DNA of 64,000 bases from Pseudomonas sp. Gutcm_11s. GTDB taxonomy: Bacteria; Pseudomonadota; Gammaproteobacteria; Pseudomonadales; Pseudomonadaceae. Below the pieces are notes generated by a model. That model ran no database searches and was not told the origin of the DNA. It saw nothing but the letters and a program-made list of their open reading frames with translations. Position numbers and translations under genes: made by a program. This document shows, piece after piece, positions 1 to 8,885 of this stretch (positions are counted from its first letter, which is position 1; every line of letters starts with the position of its first letter). Where the stretch lies: positions 62,001 to 126,000 of the forward strand of contig NZ_JAQSUW010000018.1 in assembly GCF_028649395.1 (NCBI RefSeq), read 5' to 3'.

Positions 1-1
1 G

Positions 2-700
2 CCGGTGTTGTTCATGCGCAGTATCTCGACGCGCTTCGCCGACACCCTGCTGGGCTTCGGTGGTGGGGTGATGCTGGCGGCCACCGTGTTCTCGCTGCTG
101 ATCCCGGCGCTGGCGGCGGCCGAGGGACTGGGCTTCTCCCCGTGGGGCGCGGGCTTCCTCGCCAGCTTCGGCCTGTTGCTGGGCGCGGGCGCGCTATTCG
201 GCCTGGGACGCTGCCTGCCCGAGGTGCAGATGCGCGCCGGCAATGGCGAGTTGCAGGCGCTGGCGCCGAACATCCTGTTGTTCGTCGTGGCGATCGTGCT
301 GCACAACATTCCCGAGGGTATGGCCGTCGGCGTGTCGGCCGGTGCCGGGCTGGAAGGGGCGGACACCCTGGCCATGGGCATTGCCCTGCAGGACCTGCCT
401 GAGGGCCTGATCATCGCTCTGGTGCTGGTTGGCGGTGGGATGGGGCGCGGCAAGGCGTTGTTGATAGGCGCCGCGTCGGGGCTGGTCGAGCCGTTGTTCG
501 CCGTGCTCTGTGCCTGGCTGGTGGGCGTTTCGGCGCTGCTGTTGCCCTGGGGGCTGGCGCTGGCAGCGGGAGCGATGCTGTTCGCCGTGGTCCACGAGAT
601 CATTCCCGAGTCCCACCGCAAGGGCTACGCCACCGAGGCGAGCATGGGTTTGGCTGGTGGCTTCTGCCTGATGATGGTGCTGGATACCGCGCTCGCCTGA
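2..700 (+). CDS. ZIP family metal transporter (5' truncated by window edge)
   Basis: Integral inner-membrane transporter of the ZIP family, which moves Zn2+ or related divalent metals into the cytoplasm. The reading frame is open to the left edge, so the N-terminus is missing and the GTG at 5 is probably not the true start. Visible are hydrophobic helices and the paired ZIP metal motifs HNIPEG (about residue 100 of the visible part) and QDLPEG (about 129), plus a late HE pair (VVHEIIPES, about 197) near the C-terminus. It converges on ptsO. Family assignment is firm; substrate metal is not determined. Confidence 0.9.
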   Translation, partial: PVLFMRSISTRFADTLLGFGGGVMLAATVFSLLIPALAAAEGLGFSPWGAGFLASFGLLLGAGALFGLGRCLPEVQMRAGNGELQALAPNILLFVVAIVLHNIPEGMAVGVSAGAGLEGADTLAMGIALQDLPEGLIIALVLVGGGMGRGKALLIGAASGLVEPLFAVLCAWLVGVSALLLPWGLALAAGAMLFAVVHEIIPESHRKGYATEASMGLAGGFCLMMVLDTALA

Positions 701-706
701 GGGCCT

Positions 707-747
707 GGGTTACGAGGCTCTGGCTTTAAACCAGTGGCTCGTAACCC
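707..747. terminator. Intergenic stem-loop between convergent genes
   Basis: A perfect 10-bp inverted repeat (GGGTTACGAG at 707-716, CTCGTAACCC at 738-747) encloses a second CTGG/CCAG stem. It lies between the convergent ZIP and ptsO genes. No T-run follows on either strand, so it is not a textbook intrinsic terminator. A bidirectional transcript-end or stability hairpin is the likeliest reading. Confidence 0.5.
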
Positions 748-756
748 GTGGGTGCG

Positions 757-1029
757 TTATTCGCCTTCGTCGAACTTGTTGTCGATCAGCGCGACCAGCG
801 CGGCGAGCGCCTCGTCCTCGCGCTCACCCTCGCTGAACAGATGAATGTTGGTGCCCTTGCCGGCGGCCAGCATCATCACCGCCATGATGCTCTTGCCGTC
901 CACCAGGCTCTCTGGCGAGCGACCGACCCGTACCTGGCAGGGGAAGCCGCTGGCCACGCCGACAAACTTGGCGGCGGCGCGGGCATGCAGGCCGAGCTTG
1001 TTGATGATGGTGATCTCGCGGGCGGGCAT
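757..1029 (-). CDS. ptsO: Phosphocarrier protein NPr (HPr-like) of the nitrogen PTS
   Basis: Ninety-residue HPr-family phosphocarrier that relays phosphate from PtsP (EI-Ntr) to PtsN (EIIA-Ntr); a regulatory rather than sugar-transport PTS. The phosphorylated histidine is H15 in the motif KLGLHARAA, and the regulatory-serine region reads DGKSIMAVMML (S47). The ATG at 1029 gives the family length; the frame stays open upstream but that would overlap rapZ. It is the last gene of rpoN-hpf-ptsN-rapZ-ptsO, 8 nt after rapZ, the arrangement known from proteobacteria. Confidence 0.96.
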   Translation of the reverse strand: MPAREITIINKLGLHARAAAKFVGVASGFPCQVRVGRSPESLVDGKSIMAVMMLAAGKGTNIHLFSEGEREDEALAALVALIDNKFDEGE

Positions 1030-1037
1030 TGCAGTCC

Positions 1038-1895
1038 TTAGCCAAGGTCGCGGTGGCGGACCTGGACGTTCTTCAGCGTGGGTTTGAGGGCCTCGCCCAG
1101 CCGGTTGGCCAGGTACACCGAGCGGTGGTGGCCGCCGGTGCAGCCGATGGCGACCGTGACATAGGCGCGGTTGCTGGCGGCGAAGCGCGGCAGCCACTTG
1201 TTCAGGTAGCAGTGGATGTCCTGGTACATCTCCTCGACATCCGGCTGCGCGGCCAGGTACTCGGCTACCGGTGCCTCCAGCCCAGACATGTCGCGCAGGT
1301 CCGGCTTCCAGTACGGATTGGGCAGGCAGCGCACGTCGAACACTAGGTCGGCGTCCACCGGCATGCCGCGTTTGAAGCCGAACGACTCGACCAGGAAGGC
1401 GGTGCCCGGCTCCGGCTGGTTGAGCAGGCGCAGCTTGATGGTATCGCGCAGCTGGTAGAGGTTGAGATGGGTGGTATCGATCTTCAGGTCGGCGAGATCG
1501 ATGATCGGCGCCAGCAGCGTGGCTTCGTCACGAATGGCCTCGGCCAGCGCACGTTCCTGATTGGTCAGCGGGTGACGCCGGCGGGTCTCGGAGAAGCGCT
1601 TGAGCAGGGTCTCGTCGGCGGCGTCGAGGTACAGCACATCGCACTGGATGTGGCGGGCGCGCACCTCGTCGAGTAGTTCAGGAAAGCGCTTGAGCTGGCT
1701 GGGCAGGTTGCGCGCGTCAACCGACACCGCGACCTGCGGGTGCAGCAGTTCGGTTTCCAGCAGGGCGCGTTCGGCCAGGTCCGGCAGCAGGCCGGCGGGC
1801 AGGTTGTCGATGCAGTAGAAACCGTTGTCTTCCAGCACGTCGAGTGCTGTGCTCTTGCCCGAGCCGGAACGACCGCTGACGATGATCAGCCGCAT
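1038..1895 (-). CDS. rapZ: RNase adapter protein RapZ
   Basis: A 285-residue nucleotide-binding protein. In E. coli RapZ presents the sRNA GlmZ to RNase E and so controls GlmS and amino-sugar supply; whether that circuit exists in Pseudomonas is not shown by the sequence. The N-terminal Walker A GRSGSGKST is at residues 8-16, and the C-terminal domain carries the conserved GCTGGHHRSV motif. It lies 11 nt after ptsN and 8 nt before ptsO, the usual operon position. Confidence 0.96.
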   Translation of the reverse strand: MRLIIVSGRSGSGKSTALDVLEDNGFYCIDNLPAGLLPDLAERALLETELLHPQVAVSVDARNLPSQLKRFPELLDEVRARHIQCDVLYLDAADETLLKRFSETRRRHPLTNQERALAEAIRDEATLLAPIIDLADLKIDTTHLNLYQLRDTIKLRLLNQPEPGTAFLVESFGFKRGMPVDADLVFDVRCLPNPYWKPDLRDMSGLEAPVAEYLAAQPDVEEMYQDIHCYLNKWLPRFAASNRAYVTVAIGCTGGHHRSVYLANRLGEALKPTLKNVQVRHRDLG

Positions 1896-1906
1896 GGCGC
1901 CGCGCC

Positions 1907-2371
1907 TCAGTGTCCGCTCTGAACGTCGACGACCACCTGATACAGGCTCTCGCTGCTCTGTGCCTGGCGCAGGCGCTCACGCACCTCGCTGCGGTCGAGC
2001 ATGCTGGCGATCTGGCGGAGCAGCTCCAGGTGCTCGTCGGTGGCGGCTTCCGGTACCAGCAGGACGAACAGCAGATCTACCGGCGCGCCATCGATGGCGT
2101 CGAAGTCCACGGCCGCTTCCAGGTGCAGCACGGCGCTGATCGGCGCCTGGCAGCCGGGCAGGCGGCAATGGGGAATGGCGATGCCGTTGCCGAAGCCGGT
2201 AGAGCCGAGCTTCTCGCGGGCGACCAGGTTTTCGAAGATGTCCTGGACGTCCAGATCGGTGAGATCACGGGCGACCAGGTTGGCAATCTGTTCGAGTACA
2301 CGCTTCTTGCTGCCTCCCGGCACGCTCACCAGGGAGCGTGCGGGAGTCAGGATGGTTTCGAGTCGAATCAT
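1907..2371 (-). CDS. ptsN: PTS IIA-like nitrogen regulatory protein PtsN
   Basis: EIIA-Ntr, 154 residues, terminal phosphate acceptor of the nitrogen PTS. In other bacteria it controls potassium transport, polymer storage and sigma-54-linked responses through its phosphorylation state. The active-site histidine is H68 in GIAIPHCR. It sits between hpf and rapZ with gaps of 13 and 11 nt, so it is surely co-transcribed with rpoN. Full family length. Confidence 0.96.
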   Translation of the reverse strand: MIRLETILTPARSLVSVPGGSKKRVLEQIANLVARDLTDLDVQDIFENLVAREKLGSTGFGNGIAIPHCRLPGCQAPISAVLHLEAAVDFDAIDGAPVDLLFVLLVPEAATDEHLELLRQIASMLDRSEVRERLRQAQSSESLYQVVVDVQSGH

Positions 2372-2384
2372 TTGGTGGGGAGTG

Positions 2385-2693
2385 TCAGCGAGCCGTGGCG
2401 CCTTGCAGGCGGCCCAGCTGCTTTTCCTTGTGTTTGATCAGTTGTCGGTCGAGTTTGTCGGTCAGCAGGTCGATGGCCGCATACATGTCTTCGTGTTCGG
2501 CATTGGCGACGATTTCACCGCCGGCGATGTGCAGGGTCGCTTCGATCTTCTGCTTCAGCTTCTCGACCTCCATGATGACCTGCACATTGGTGATCTTGTC
2601 GAAGTGGCGCTCCAGTCGGCCGAGTTTCTCGCCGACGTAGTCGCGCAGGGCGTCGGTCACATCCAGTTGATGTCCACTGATGTTGACTTGCAT
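2385..2693 (-). CDS. hpf: Ribosome hibernation promoting factor (short HPF)
   Basis: A 102-residue HPF/YfiA-family protein that binds the 30S subunit and promotes inactive 100S dimers in stationary phase. The N-terminus reads MQVNISGHQLDV, followed by the family's beta-alpha-beta fold. Its length fits the short-form HPF that works alongside RMF, not the long form. The ATG at 2693 is preceded on the minus strand by AAGGAG. It follows rpoN with a 157-nt gap, which is long enough for a separate promoter, although none is clear. Confidence 0.95.
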   Translation of the reverse strand: MQVNISGHQLDVTDALRDYVGEKLGRLERHFDKITNVQVIMEVEKLKQKIEATLHIAGGEIVANAEHEDMYAAIDLLTDKLDRQLIKHKEKQLGRLQGATAR

Positions 2694-2850
2694 AACGCAT
2701 CTCCTTGTTGCCTGGTGTAAGAGACAGACTAGCTTGCCTGCCGCCGTAACACGTTGGCTGGGAGGGCTGGTGCACTGCGGGCCATGGTTCCCCCTGACAG
2801 GGTATCTGGCGCTCGGTACGGTGGTGCAGAAGCCTTCCGCTCAGGGCCGC

Positions 2851-4353
2851 TTACATCAGTCGCTTGCGTTCGCTGGATGGCGCTATGCCGAGCGATTCGC
2901 GGTACTTGGCGACGGTGCGGCGGGCTACCTGAATGCCCTGTGCTTCCAGTAAACCAGCGATCTTGCTGTCGCTCAACGGCTTTTTCGCGTTTTCCGCGGC
3001 CACCAGTTTCTTGATGATGGCGCGGATCGCGGTGGACGAGCATTCGCCACCCTCGGAGGTGCTGACGTGGCTGGAGAAGAAGTACTTCAGCTCGTAGATG
3101 CCGCGCGGGGTATGCATGAATTTCTGCGTGGTTACGCGGGAAATGGTCGACTCGTGCATGCCCACCGCCTCGGCGATGTCATGTAGAACCAGGGGCTTCA
3201 TGGCTTCGTCGCCGTAGTCGAGGAAGCCGCGCTGGTGCTCGACGATCTGTGTCGCCACCTTCATCAGCGTCTCGTTGCGGCTCTGCAGGCTCTTGATGAA
3301 CCAGCGCGCTTCCTGCAGCTGGTTGCGCATGAAGGTGTTGTCGGCGCTGGAGTCGGCGCGACGCACGAAGCCGGCGTACTGTGGGTTGACGCGCAGGCGC
3401 GGTACCGATTCCTGGTTCAGCTCCACCAGCCAGCGCTCGTTGTGCTTGCGCACGATCACGTCCGGCACCACGTACTCCGGCTCGCTGGCCTCGATCTGCG
3501 AACCCGGGCGCGGGTTAAGGCTCTGGATCAGCTCGATAATCTGGCGCAGCTCGTCTTCCTTGAGCTTCATGCGGCGCATCAGTTGCGCGTAGTCGCGACC
3601 ACCGAGCAGATCGAGGTGGTCACCAGCCAGGCGCTGGGCCTCGGTCAGCCAAGGGGTGTTGGTTGGCAGCTGGCGCAGTTGCAGCAGCAGGCATTCGCGC
3701 AGGTCGCGGGCACCGATGCCGGCGGGCTCGAAGTGCTGGATGCGGCGCAGGACTGCTTCGACTTCATCGGCCTCGATCTCCAGTTCCGGATCGAAGGACT
3801 CGACGATCTCGTCGATGCTCTCTTCCAGATAACCCTGGTTGTTGATGCAGTCGATGATGGTGACGCCGATCAGTTTGTCGGTATCGGACATCGGCACCAG
3901 GTTGAGCTGCCACAGCAGATGGCTCTGCAGGCTCTCGCCGGCGGAGGTGCGGGTGGTGAAGTCCCACTCGTCGTCATCGTTGCTCGGCAGGCTGCTGGCG
4001 CTGGTCTGGTAAACGTCTTCCCAGGCGGTGTCCACCGGCAGCTCGCTGGGGATGCGATCGTGCCACTCGCCATCTTCCGCGCTCTCGGTGTTGTTGACCG
4101 CGACGGTGCTGTCCTGGAAGTTCGAGCTGTCCTGCTGGGAGGGGGTGTTCTGTTCGGCGCCGTCAGCCATCGGGTCGGAGTTGTCGAAATCCTCGCCGTC
4201 TTCCTGGCGCTCCAGCATGGGGTTGGATTCCAGGGCCTCCTGGATTTCCTGTTGCAGGTCCAGAGTGGAGAGCTGGAGGAGACGGATGGCCTGTTGCAGC
4301 TGCGGAGTCATCGTCAGCTGCTGGCCCATTTTGAGGACTAGCGACGGTTTCAT
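2851..4353 (-). CDS. rpoN: RNA polymerase sigma-54 factor RpoN
   Basis: Sigma-54, 500 residues, directs RNA polymerase to -24/-12 promoters that need an AAA+ activator. Region I (residues 1-50) is the Gln/Leu-rich activator-responsive segment (GQQLTMTPQLQQAIRLLQLS), followed by an acidic region II (about 50-120), a core-binding domain, and a C-terminal domain with the diagnostic RpoN box ARRTVAKYRE at 477-486. It follows lptB after a 141-nt gap holding a minus-strand TATAAT. Downstream genes are hpf, ptsN, rapZ and ptsO. Confidence 0.98.
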   Translation of the reverse strand: MKPSLVLKMGQQLTMTPQLQQAIRLLQLSTLDLQQEIQEALESNPMLERQEDGEDFDNSDPMADGAEQNTPSQQDSSNFQDSTVAVNNTESAEDGEWHDRIPSELPVDTAWEDVYQTSASSLPSNDDDEWDFTTRTSAGESLQSHLLWQLNLVPMSDTDKLIGVTIIDCINNQGYLEESIDEIVESFDPELEIEADEVEAVLRRIQHFEPAGIGARDLRECLLLQLRQLPTNTPWLTEAQRLAGDHLDLLGGRDYAQLMRRMKLKEDELRQIIELIQSLNPRPGSQIEASEPEYVVPDVIVRKHNERWLVELNQESVPRLRVNPQYAGFVRRADSSADNTFMRNQLQEARWFIKSLQSRNETLMKVATQIVEHQRGFLDYGDEAMKPLVLHDIAEAVGMHESTISRVTTQKFMHTPRGIYELKYFFSSHVSTSEGGECSSTAIRAIIKKLVAAENAKKPLSDSKIAGLLEAQGIQVARRTVAKYRESLGIAPSSERKRLM

Positions 4354-4433
4354 GGTATGGGGCTGGGTACCTTGTTCACTTGCCGGCGCGCGGCGCCATC
4401 CACTACAGGGCGGAGGGCCGCCCTAGGAAGCAA

Positions 4434-4439
4434 ATTATA
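4434..4439 (-). promoter_or_regulatory. Candidate -10 element of rpoN
   Basis: A consensus TATAAT on the minus strand lies about 80 nt upstream of the rpoN start. No good TTGACA-like -35 is found at 16-18 nt. A GC-rich inverted repeat (AGCCCC/GGGGCT) nearer lptB could mark the end of the lpt transcript, but it lacks a T-run. Confidence 0.45.
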
Positions 4440-4494
4440 TGCCTGACCTTGAATGATTCTAGCCCTTTGCGCAAGCCCCGTGCGGGGCTCGTGC

Positions 4495-5219
<725 letters not shown>

Positions 5220-5220
<1 letters not shown>

Positions 5221-5765
5221 TACTGCGCCTGCCCCGCTTGCTCGTTCTTCTTGCGTGGCTGCAGGATCATGTCGATGCGCGGGCGCGGCACCGAGACGTT
5301 GCTGCCCGTGGCGCGGCCGGCGTTGACGATCTGGCGCTGGGTGTCGTAGACGATCTTCTCGCCTTCGAAGGTGTTGCCCTGCTGGATCACCTTGGCCTGG
5401 TCGATCAGCACGATGCGCTCGTTGGTCGCGTAGTACTGGATGGTCAGGCCGTAGGCCTTGACGATGTCCTTGTCGGCGGACGGCTTCTGCTCGTAGTAGG
5501 CGGGTCTGCCCACCGAGGTGAAGACCTCGATCTCGCCGTTGGCATCTTGGGTGATGGTCACGGTGTCGCCGGTGATCTTCAGGGTGCCCTGAGTGATCAC
5601 CACGCCGCCGCGGTAAACGGCCACGCCTTGCTTGTCATCCAGTTCTGCGCTGTCTGCCTGCACGCGGATCGGCTGATCGCGGTCGCTGGGCAGGGCCCAG
5701 GCGCTGGCGCTTCCGAGCGCGGCGCCCAGGCAGAGCAGTAGGGGGAAGGTTTTAACGAACCTCAT
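5220..5765 (-). CDS. lptA: LPS transport periplasmic protein LptA
   Basis: A 181-residue periplasmic beta-jellyroll protein that polymerises into the bridge carrying LPS between LptC and LptD. The first 24 residues form a Sec signal peptide with a likely cleavage after AWA. The OstA/LptA domain follows (about 35-145), and the C-terminus is basic and Gln-rich. Its start lies 14 nt inside the end of lptC, and its stop touches the lptB start, so lptC-lptA-lptB are translationally linked. Confidence 0.97.
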
Positions 5766-6321
5766 GCTGGCCTCTTACGTTGGACAGCAGGTTGATCCTG
5801 CCGTCGTTCATGTACGCTTTCATTCCCTGTGCCGTGGTCACCCCGTTGGCGGCCTCGATTCTAACGGCTTGCTTGGTCTGCGCATATTCCTCATCGGGGA
5901 ATACGGTGACGCGGCTGCTGGTGATCACAGTCGGGCGGTTCTTCGCATCGGTGCGGGCGATGCGCACGTTGTCGATCAGTTCGACCTGCTTGCCCTCTGG
6001 ACCCACCTCGCCCTTGTCGCTGCGCACGTGCCAGGGATACTGGGTGCCTCGGTACAGCTGCAGGTCCGGTTTTTCCAGCAGAGTGATGTCGGTGGCCTTG
6101 ATGTGCTCGAGCTTATCGGCGGTCATCTCGTAGTGCAGCTTGCCGTCTTCCTGGAACTGCTGTGTGCTGGCGCCTGTCACGTAGAAATCGATGGCGTTGT
6201 CGGCCTCGGCCGCCGCCTGGCGCTCCATGAAGCTCTCCGGGCGAATGTTCCAGTAGCCGAGCGCGCCGACCAGGGCGACGGTCAGCAGGGCGAACAGGTA
6301 ATTACGCAGTTTGCCGTTCAT
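5752..6321 (-). CDS. lptC: LPS export protein LptC
   Basis: A bitopic inner-membrane protein of 189 residues with one N-terminal transmembrane helix (about 8-25) and a periplasmic jellyroll domain that receives LPS from LptB2FG and passes it to LptA. It lies 8 nt after kdsC and overlaps lptA by 14 nt. Size and position match the conserved kdsD-kdsC-lptC-lptA-lptB-rpoN order. Confidence 0.96.
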   Translation of the reverse strand: MNGKLRNYLFALLTVALVGALGYWNIRPESFMERQAAAEADNAIDFYVTGASTQQFQEDGKLHYEMTADKLEHIKATDITLLEKPDLQLYRGTQYPWHVRSDKGEVGPEGKQVELIDNVRIARTDAKNRPTVITSSRVTVFPDEEYAQTKQAVRIEAANGVTTAQGMKAYMNDGRINLLSNVRGQHEVR

Positions 6322-6329
6322 GGTTGATC

Positions 6330-6854
6330 CTAGAGGTAGGCGGACTGCGCGGCTTCCAGGTTGCCCTGGGCGCGCATGATTAGCTCGCAGAATTCGCGTG
6401 CGGCGCCTTCGCCGCCACGTGCCTGGGTGACGCCGTGGGCGTGCTGGCGGACGAAGCCGTCGGCACTGGCGACGGCCATGCCGAGACCGACGCGGCGGAT
6501 CACCGGCAGATCGGGCAGGTCATCGCCCAGGTAGGCAACCTGCTCGTAGCTCAGGCCCAGTTCGCCGAGTAGCTCGTCGAGAACGACCAGCTTGTCCTCT
6601 CGCCCCTGGTACAGGTGCTGGATGCCGAGGTTCTGCGCGCGACGTTCGACCACCGGGGTCTTGCGGCCGCTGATGATGGCGGTGCGCACGCCGGAATTGA
6701 TCAGCATCTTGATGCCGTGGCCGTCCAGGGTGTTGAAGGTCTTGAATTCGCTACCGTCGACGAGGAAGTACAGCTTGCCGTCGGTCAGCACGCCATCGAC
6801 GTCGAAGATGGCCAGTTTCACGGCCTTGGCGCGTTGCAGCAGTTCGCTAGTCAT
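6330..6854 (-). CDS. kdsC: 3-deoxy-manno-octulosonate-8-phosphatase KdsC
   Basis: HAD-superfamily phosphatase (174 residues) that dephosphorylates Kdo-8-phosphate to Kdo, the inner-core sugar of LPS. The catalytic aspartates are in FDVDGVLTDG (D18 and D20); later HAD motifs are IISGRK and LGDDLPD. KdsC lacks a large cap domain, which fits the short length. Its start codon is immediately next to the kdsD stop. Confidence 0.97.
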   Translation of the reverse strand: MTSELLQRAKAVKLAIFDVDGVLTDGKLYFLVDGSEFKTFNTLDGHGIKMLINSGVRTAIISGRKTPVVERRAQNLGIQHLYQGREDKLVVLDELLGELGLSYEQVAYLGDDLPDLPVIRRVGLGMAVASADGFVRQHAHGVTQARGGEGAAREFCELIMRAQGNLEAAQSAYL

Positions 6855-7829
6855 TTACAGCACTCCGGCGCGCAGCAGGTCGTGCATGTTGAGGGCGCCC
6901 ACGGGCTTGTCCTCGGCATCCACTACGACCAGTGCGTTGATCTTGTGGTCTTCCATGATTTTCAGGGCCTCGGCGGCGAGCATCTCGGCGCGGGCGGTCT
7001 TGCCGTGCAGGGTCATCACCTGGTCGATGCTGGCGTCGCGTACGTCGATGCCCTTGTCCAGGGTGCGGCGCAGGTCGCCGTCGGTGAAGACTCCGGCCAG
7101 CTTGCCGTCGGCCTCGACGATCACGGTCATGCCCAGGCCTTTGCGGGTCATCTCCAGCAGCGCCTCGCGCAGCGAAGTGCCGCGCTGCACCAGCGGCAGT
7201 CGCTCGCCGGCGTGCATCACGTTTTCCACTTTCAGCAGCAGGCGACGGCCGAGGGCGCCACCCGGATGCGAGAAGGCGAAGTCTTCAGCGGTGAAGCCGC
7301 GGGCCTCCAGCAGGGCGATGGCCAGGGCGTCGCCGAGTACCAGGGAAACGGTGGTGGAGGAGGTTGGTGCCAGGTTCAGCGGGCAGGCCTCCTGGGCGAC
7401 GCGGGCGTCCAGGTTGACCTCGGCGGCCTTGGCCAGCGGCGACTCGGGGTTGCCGGTCATGCTGATCAGCTGGATGCCCAGGCGCTTGATCAGTGGCAGC
7501 AGGGTGACGATTTCTGCGGTAGAGCCCGAGTTGGACAGGGCCAGAACCACGTCGTCGCGGGTGATCATGCCCATGTCGCCGTGGCTGGCCTCGGCAGGAT
7601 GGACGAAGAAGGAGGGTGTGCCGGTGCTGGCTAGGGTGGCGGCGATCTTGTTGCCGACATGGCCGGACTTGCCCATGCCGACCACTACCACGCGGCCTTT
7701 GCAGGTCAGGATCATCTCGCAGGCGCGGACAAAATCGGCGTCGATGCGGCTGAGCAGGCTGTTCACAGCCTCGGTCTCGAGGCGGATGGTGCGCTGTGCG
7801 GACTGGATCAGGTCGCTGGTCTGGCTCAT
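6855..7829 (-). CDS. kdsD: Arabinose-5-phosphate isomerase KdsD
   Basis: Converts ribulose-5-phosphate to arabinose-5-phosphate, the first dedicated step toward Kdo. An N-terminal SIS domain (motifs GMGKSGHVGNK and ALSNSGSTAE) is followed by two CBS domains. I chose the ATG at 7829 (MSQTSDL..., 324 residues) over one at 7853 because a TATAAT at 7865-7870 would leave almost no leader for the longer form, and the shorter form fits family lengths. First gene of the Kdo/lpt run, divergent from mlaF. Confidence 0.96.
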   Translation of the reverse strand: MSQTSDLIQSAQRTIRLETEAVNSLLSRIDADFVRACEMILTCKGRVVVVGMGKSGHVGNKIAATLASTGTPSFFVHPAEASHGDMGMITRDDVVLALSNSGSTAEIVTLLPLIKRLGIQLISMTGNPESPLAKAAEVNLDARVAQEACPLNLAPTSSTTVSLVLGDALAIALLEARGFTAEDFAFSHPGGALGRRLLLKVENVMHAGERLPLVQRGTSLREALLEMTRKGLGMTVIVEADGKLAGVFTDGDLRRTLDKGIDVRDASIDQVMTLHGKTARAEMLAAEALKIMEDHKINALVVVDAEDKPVGALNMHDLLRAGVL

Positions 7830-7864
7830 GAGGGACTTGGCGGTGCTCGGCATAAAAGACGCGG

Positions 7865-7870
7865 ATTATA
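7865..7870 (-). promoter_or_regulatory. Candidate -10 element of kdsD operon
   Basis: A perfect TATAAT on the minus strand, about 35 nt upstream of the chosen kdsD start. The -35 region is weak by eye. It would start the kdsD-kdsC-lptCAB transcript and lies back to back with the mlaF promoter region. Confidence 0.5.
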
Positions 7871-7952
7871 ACGCCAAAGGCGCGTCGGCTCACCTGTGGG
7901 CGCGACGGCAGGCTTATCCTGTGACCGAATGTTATGAAAAAGTTGCACGCCC

Positions 7953-7982
7953 TTGGGCTGGGAGGCCCGCCAGTGCTATATT
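7953..7982 (+). promoter_or_regulatory. Candidate promoter of the mla operon
   Basis: TTGGGC (7953-7958), an 18-nt spacer and TATATT (7977-7982) precede mlaF by about 95 nt. The -10 is good and the -35 only half-consensus. mlaF itself has a clean AAGGAG site. Confidence 0.45.
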
Positions 7983-8075
7983 CCGCGCCCTGTTCGGCCC
8001 TGACTGCGGCGCCAGGTATCCCCGTCGCGGGTTACGGCGTCTGACCCAGGAAGGGCTGTGTAACAAGGAGTTTGG

Positions 8076-8885
8076 ATGAGCGCCGATAACGCCTATGCCG
8101 TCGAGTTGAAGGGCCTGACCTTCAAACGAGGCGCGCGCAACATCTTCGACAACGTCGATATTCGCATCCCGCGCGGCAAGGTCACCGGCATCATGGGGCC
8201 TTCCGGTTGCGGCAAGACCACCCTGTTGCGCCTGATCGCCGCCCAGCTCAAGCCGGCTAGCGGTGAGGTCTGGGTCAATGGGCAGAATCTGCCGAGCCTG
8301 TCGCGCGCCGACCTGTTCGATATGCGCAAGCAGTTTGGTGTGCTGTTCCAGAGCGGTGCGCTGTTCACCGACCTCGATGTGTTCGAGAACGTCGCGTTTC
8401 CGCTGCGGGTGCATACCAAGCTGTCTGACGAGATGATCCGCGACATCGTGCTGATGAAGCTGCAGGCCGTGGGGCTGCGCGGTGCAGTCGAGTTGATGCC
8501 GGATGAGCTTTCCGGTGGCATGAAGCGCCGCGTGGCACTGGCCCGGGCCATCGCCCTGGACCCGCAGATCCTCATGTACGACGAGCCGTTCGTCGGTCAG
8601 GACCCTATCGCCATGGGCGTATTGGTGCGCCTGATTCGCCTGCTCAATGACGCGCTCGGCATCACCAGTATCGTGGTTTCCCACGACCTGGCCGAGACCG
8701 CGAGCATCGCCGACTACCTCTATGTGGTGGGTGATGGCCAGGTGCTGGGGCAGGGCACGCCGGCTGAACTGATGAATTCCGATAACCCGCGCATCCAGCA
8801 GTTCATGAAGGGCATTCCGGACGGCCCGGTTCCCTTCCACTACCCGGCGCCGGGCTATATCGACGATTTGCTGGGAGCGCGCTGA
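8076..8885 (+). CDS. mlaF: Phospholipid ABC transporter ATP-binding protein MlaF (Ttg2A)
   Basis: ATPase of the MlaFEDB inner-membrane complex, which moves phospholipids between the inner membrane and MlaC and keeps the outer leaflet free of phospholipid. It has 269 residues: Walker A GPSGCGKTT, signature LSGGMKRR, Walker B LMYDEPFVGQD and the switch histidine in SHDL. In Pseudomonas this operon was first named ttg2 for toluene tolerance. Its stop overlaps the mlaE start (TGATG). Confidence 0.97.
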   Translation: MSADNAYAVELKGLTFKRGARNIFDNVDIRIPRGKVTGIMGPSGCGKTTLLRLIAAQLKPASGEVWVNGQNLPSLSRADLFDMRKQFGVLFQSGALFTDLDVFENVAFPLRVHTKLSDEMIRDIVLMKLQAVGLRGAVELMPDELSGGMKRRVALARAIALDPQILMYDEPFVGQDPIAMGVLVRLIRLLNDALGITSIVVSHDLAETASIADYLYVVGDGQVLGQGTPAELMNSDNPRIQQFMKGIPDGPVPFHYPAPGYIDDLLGAR

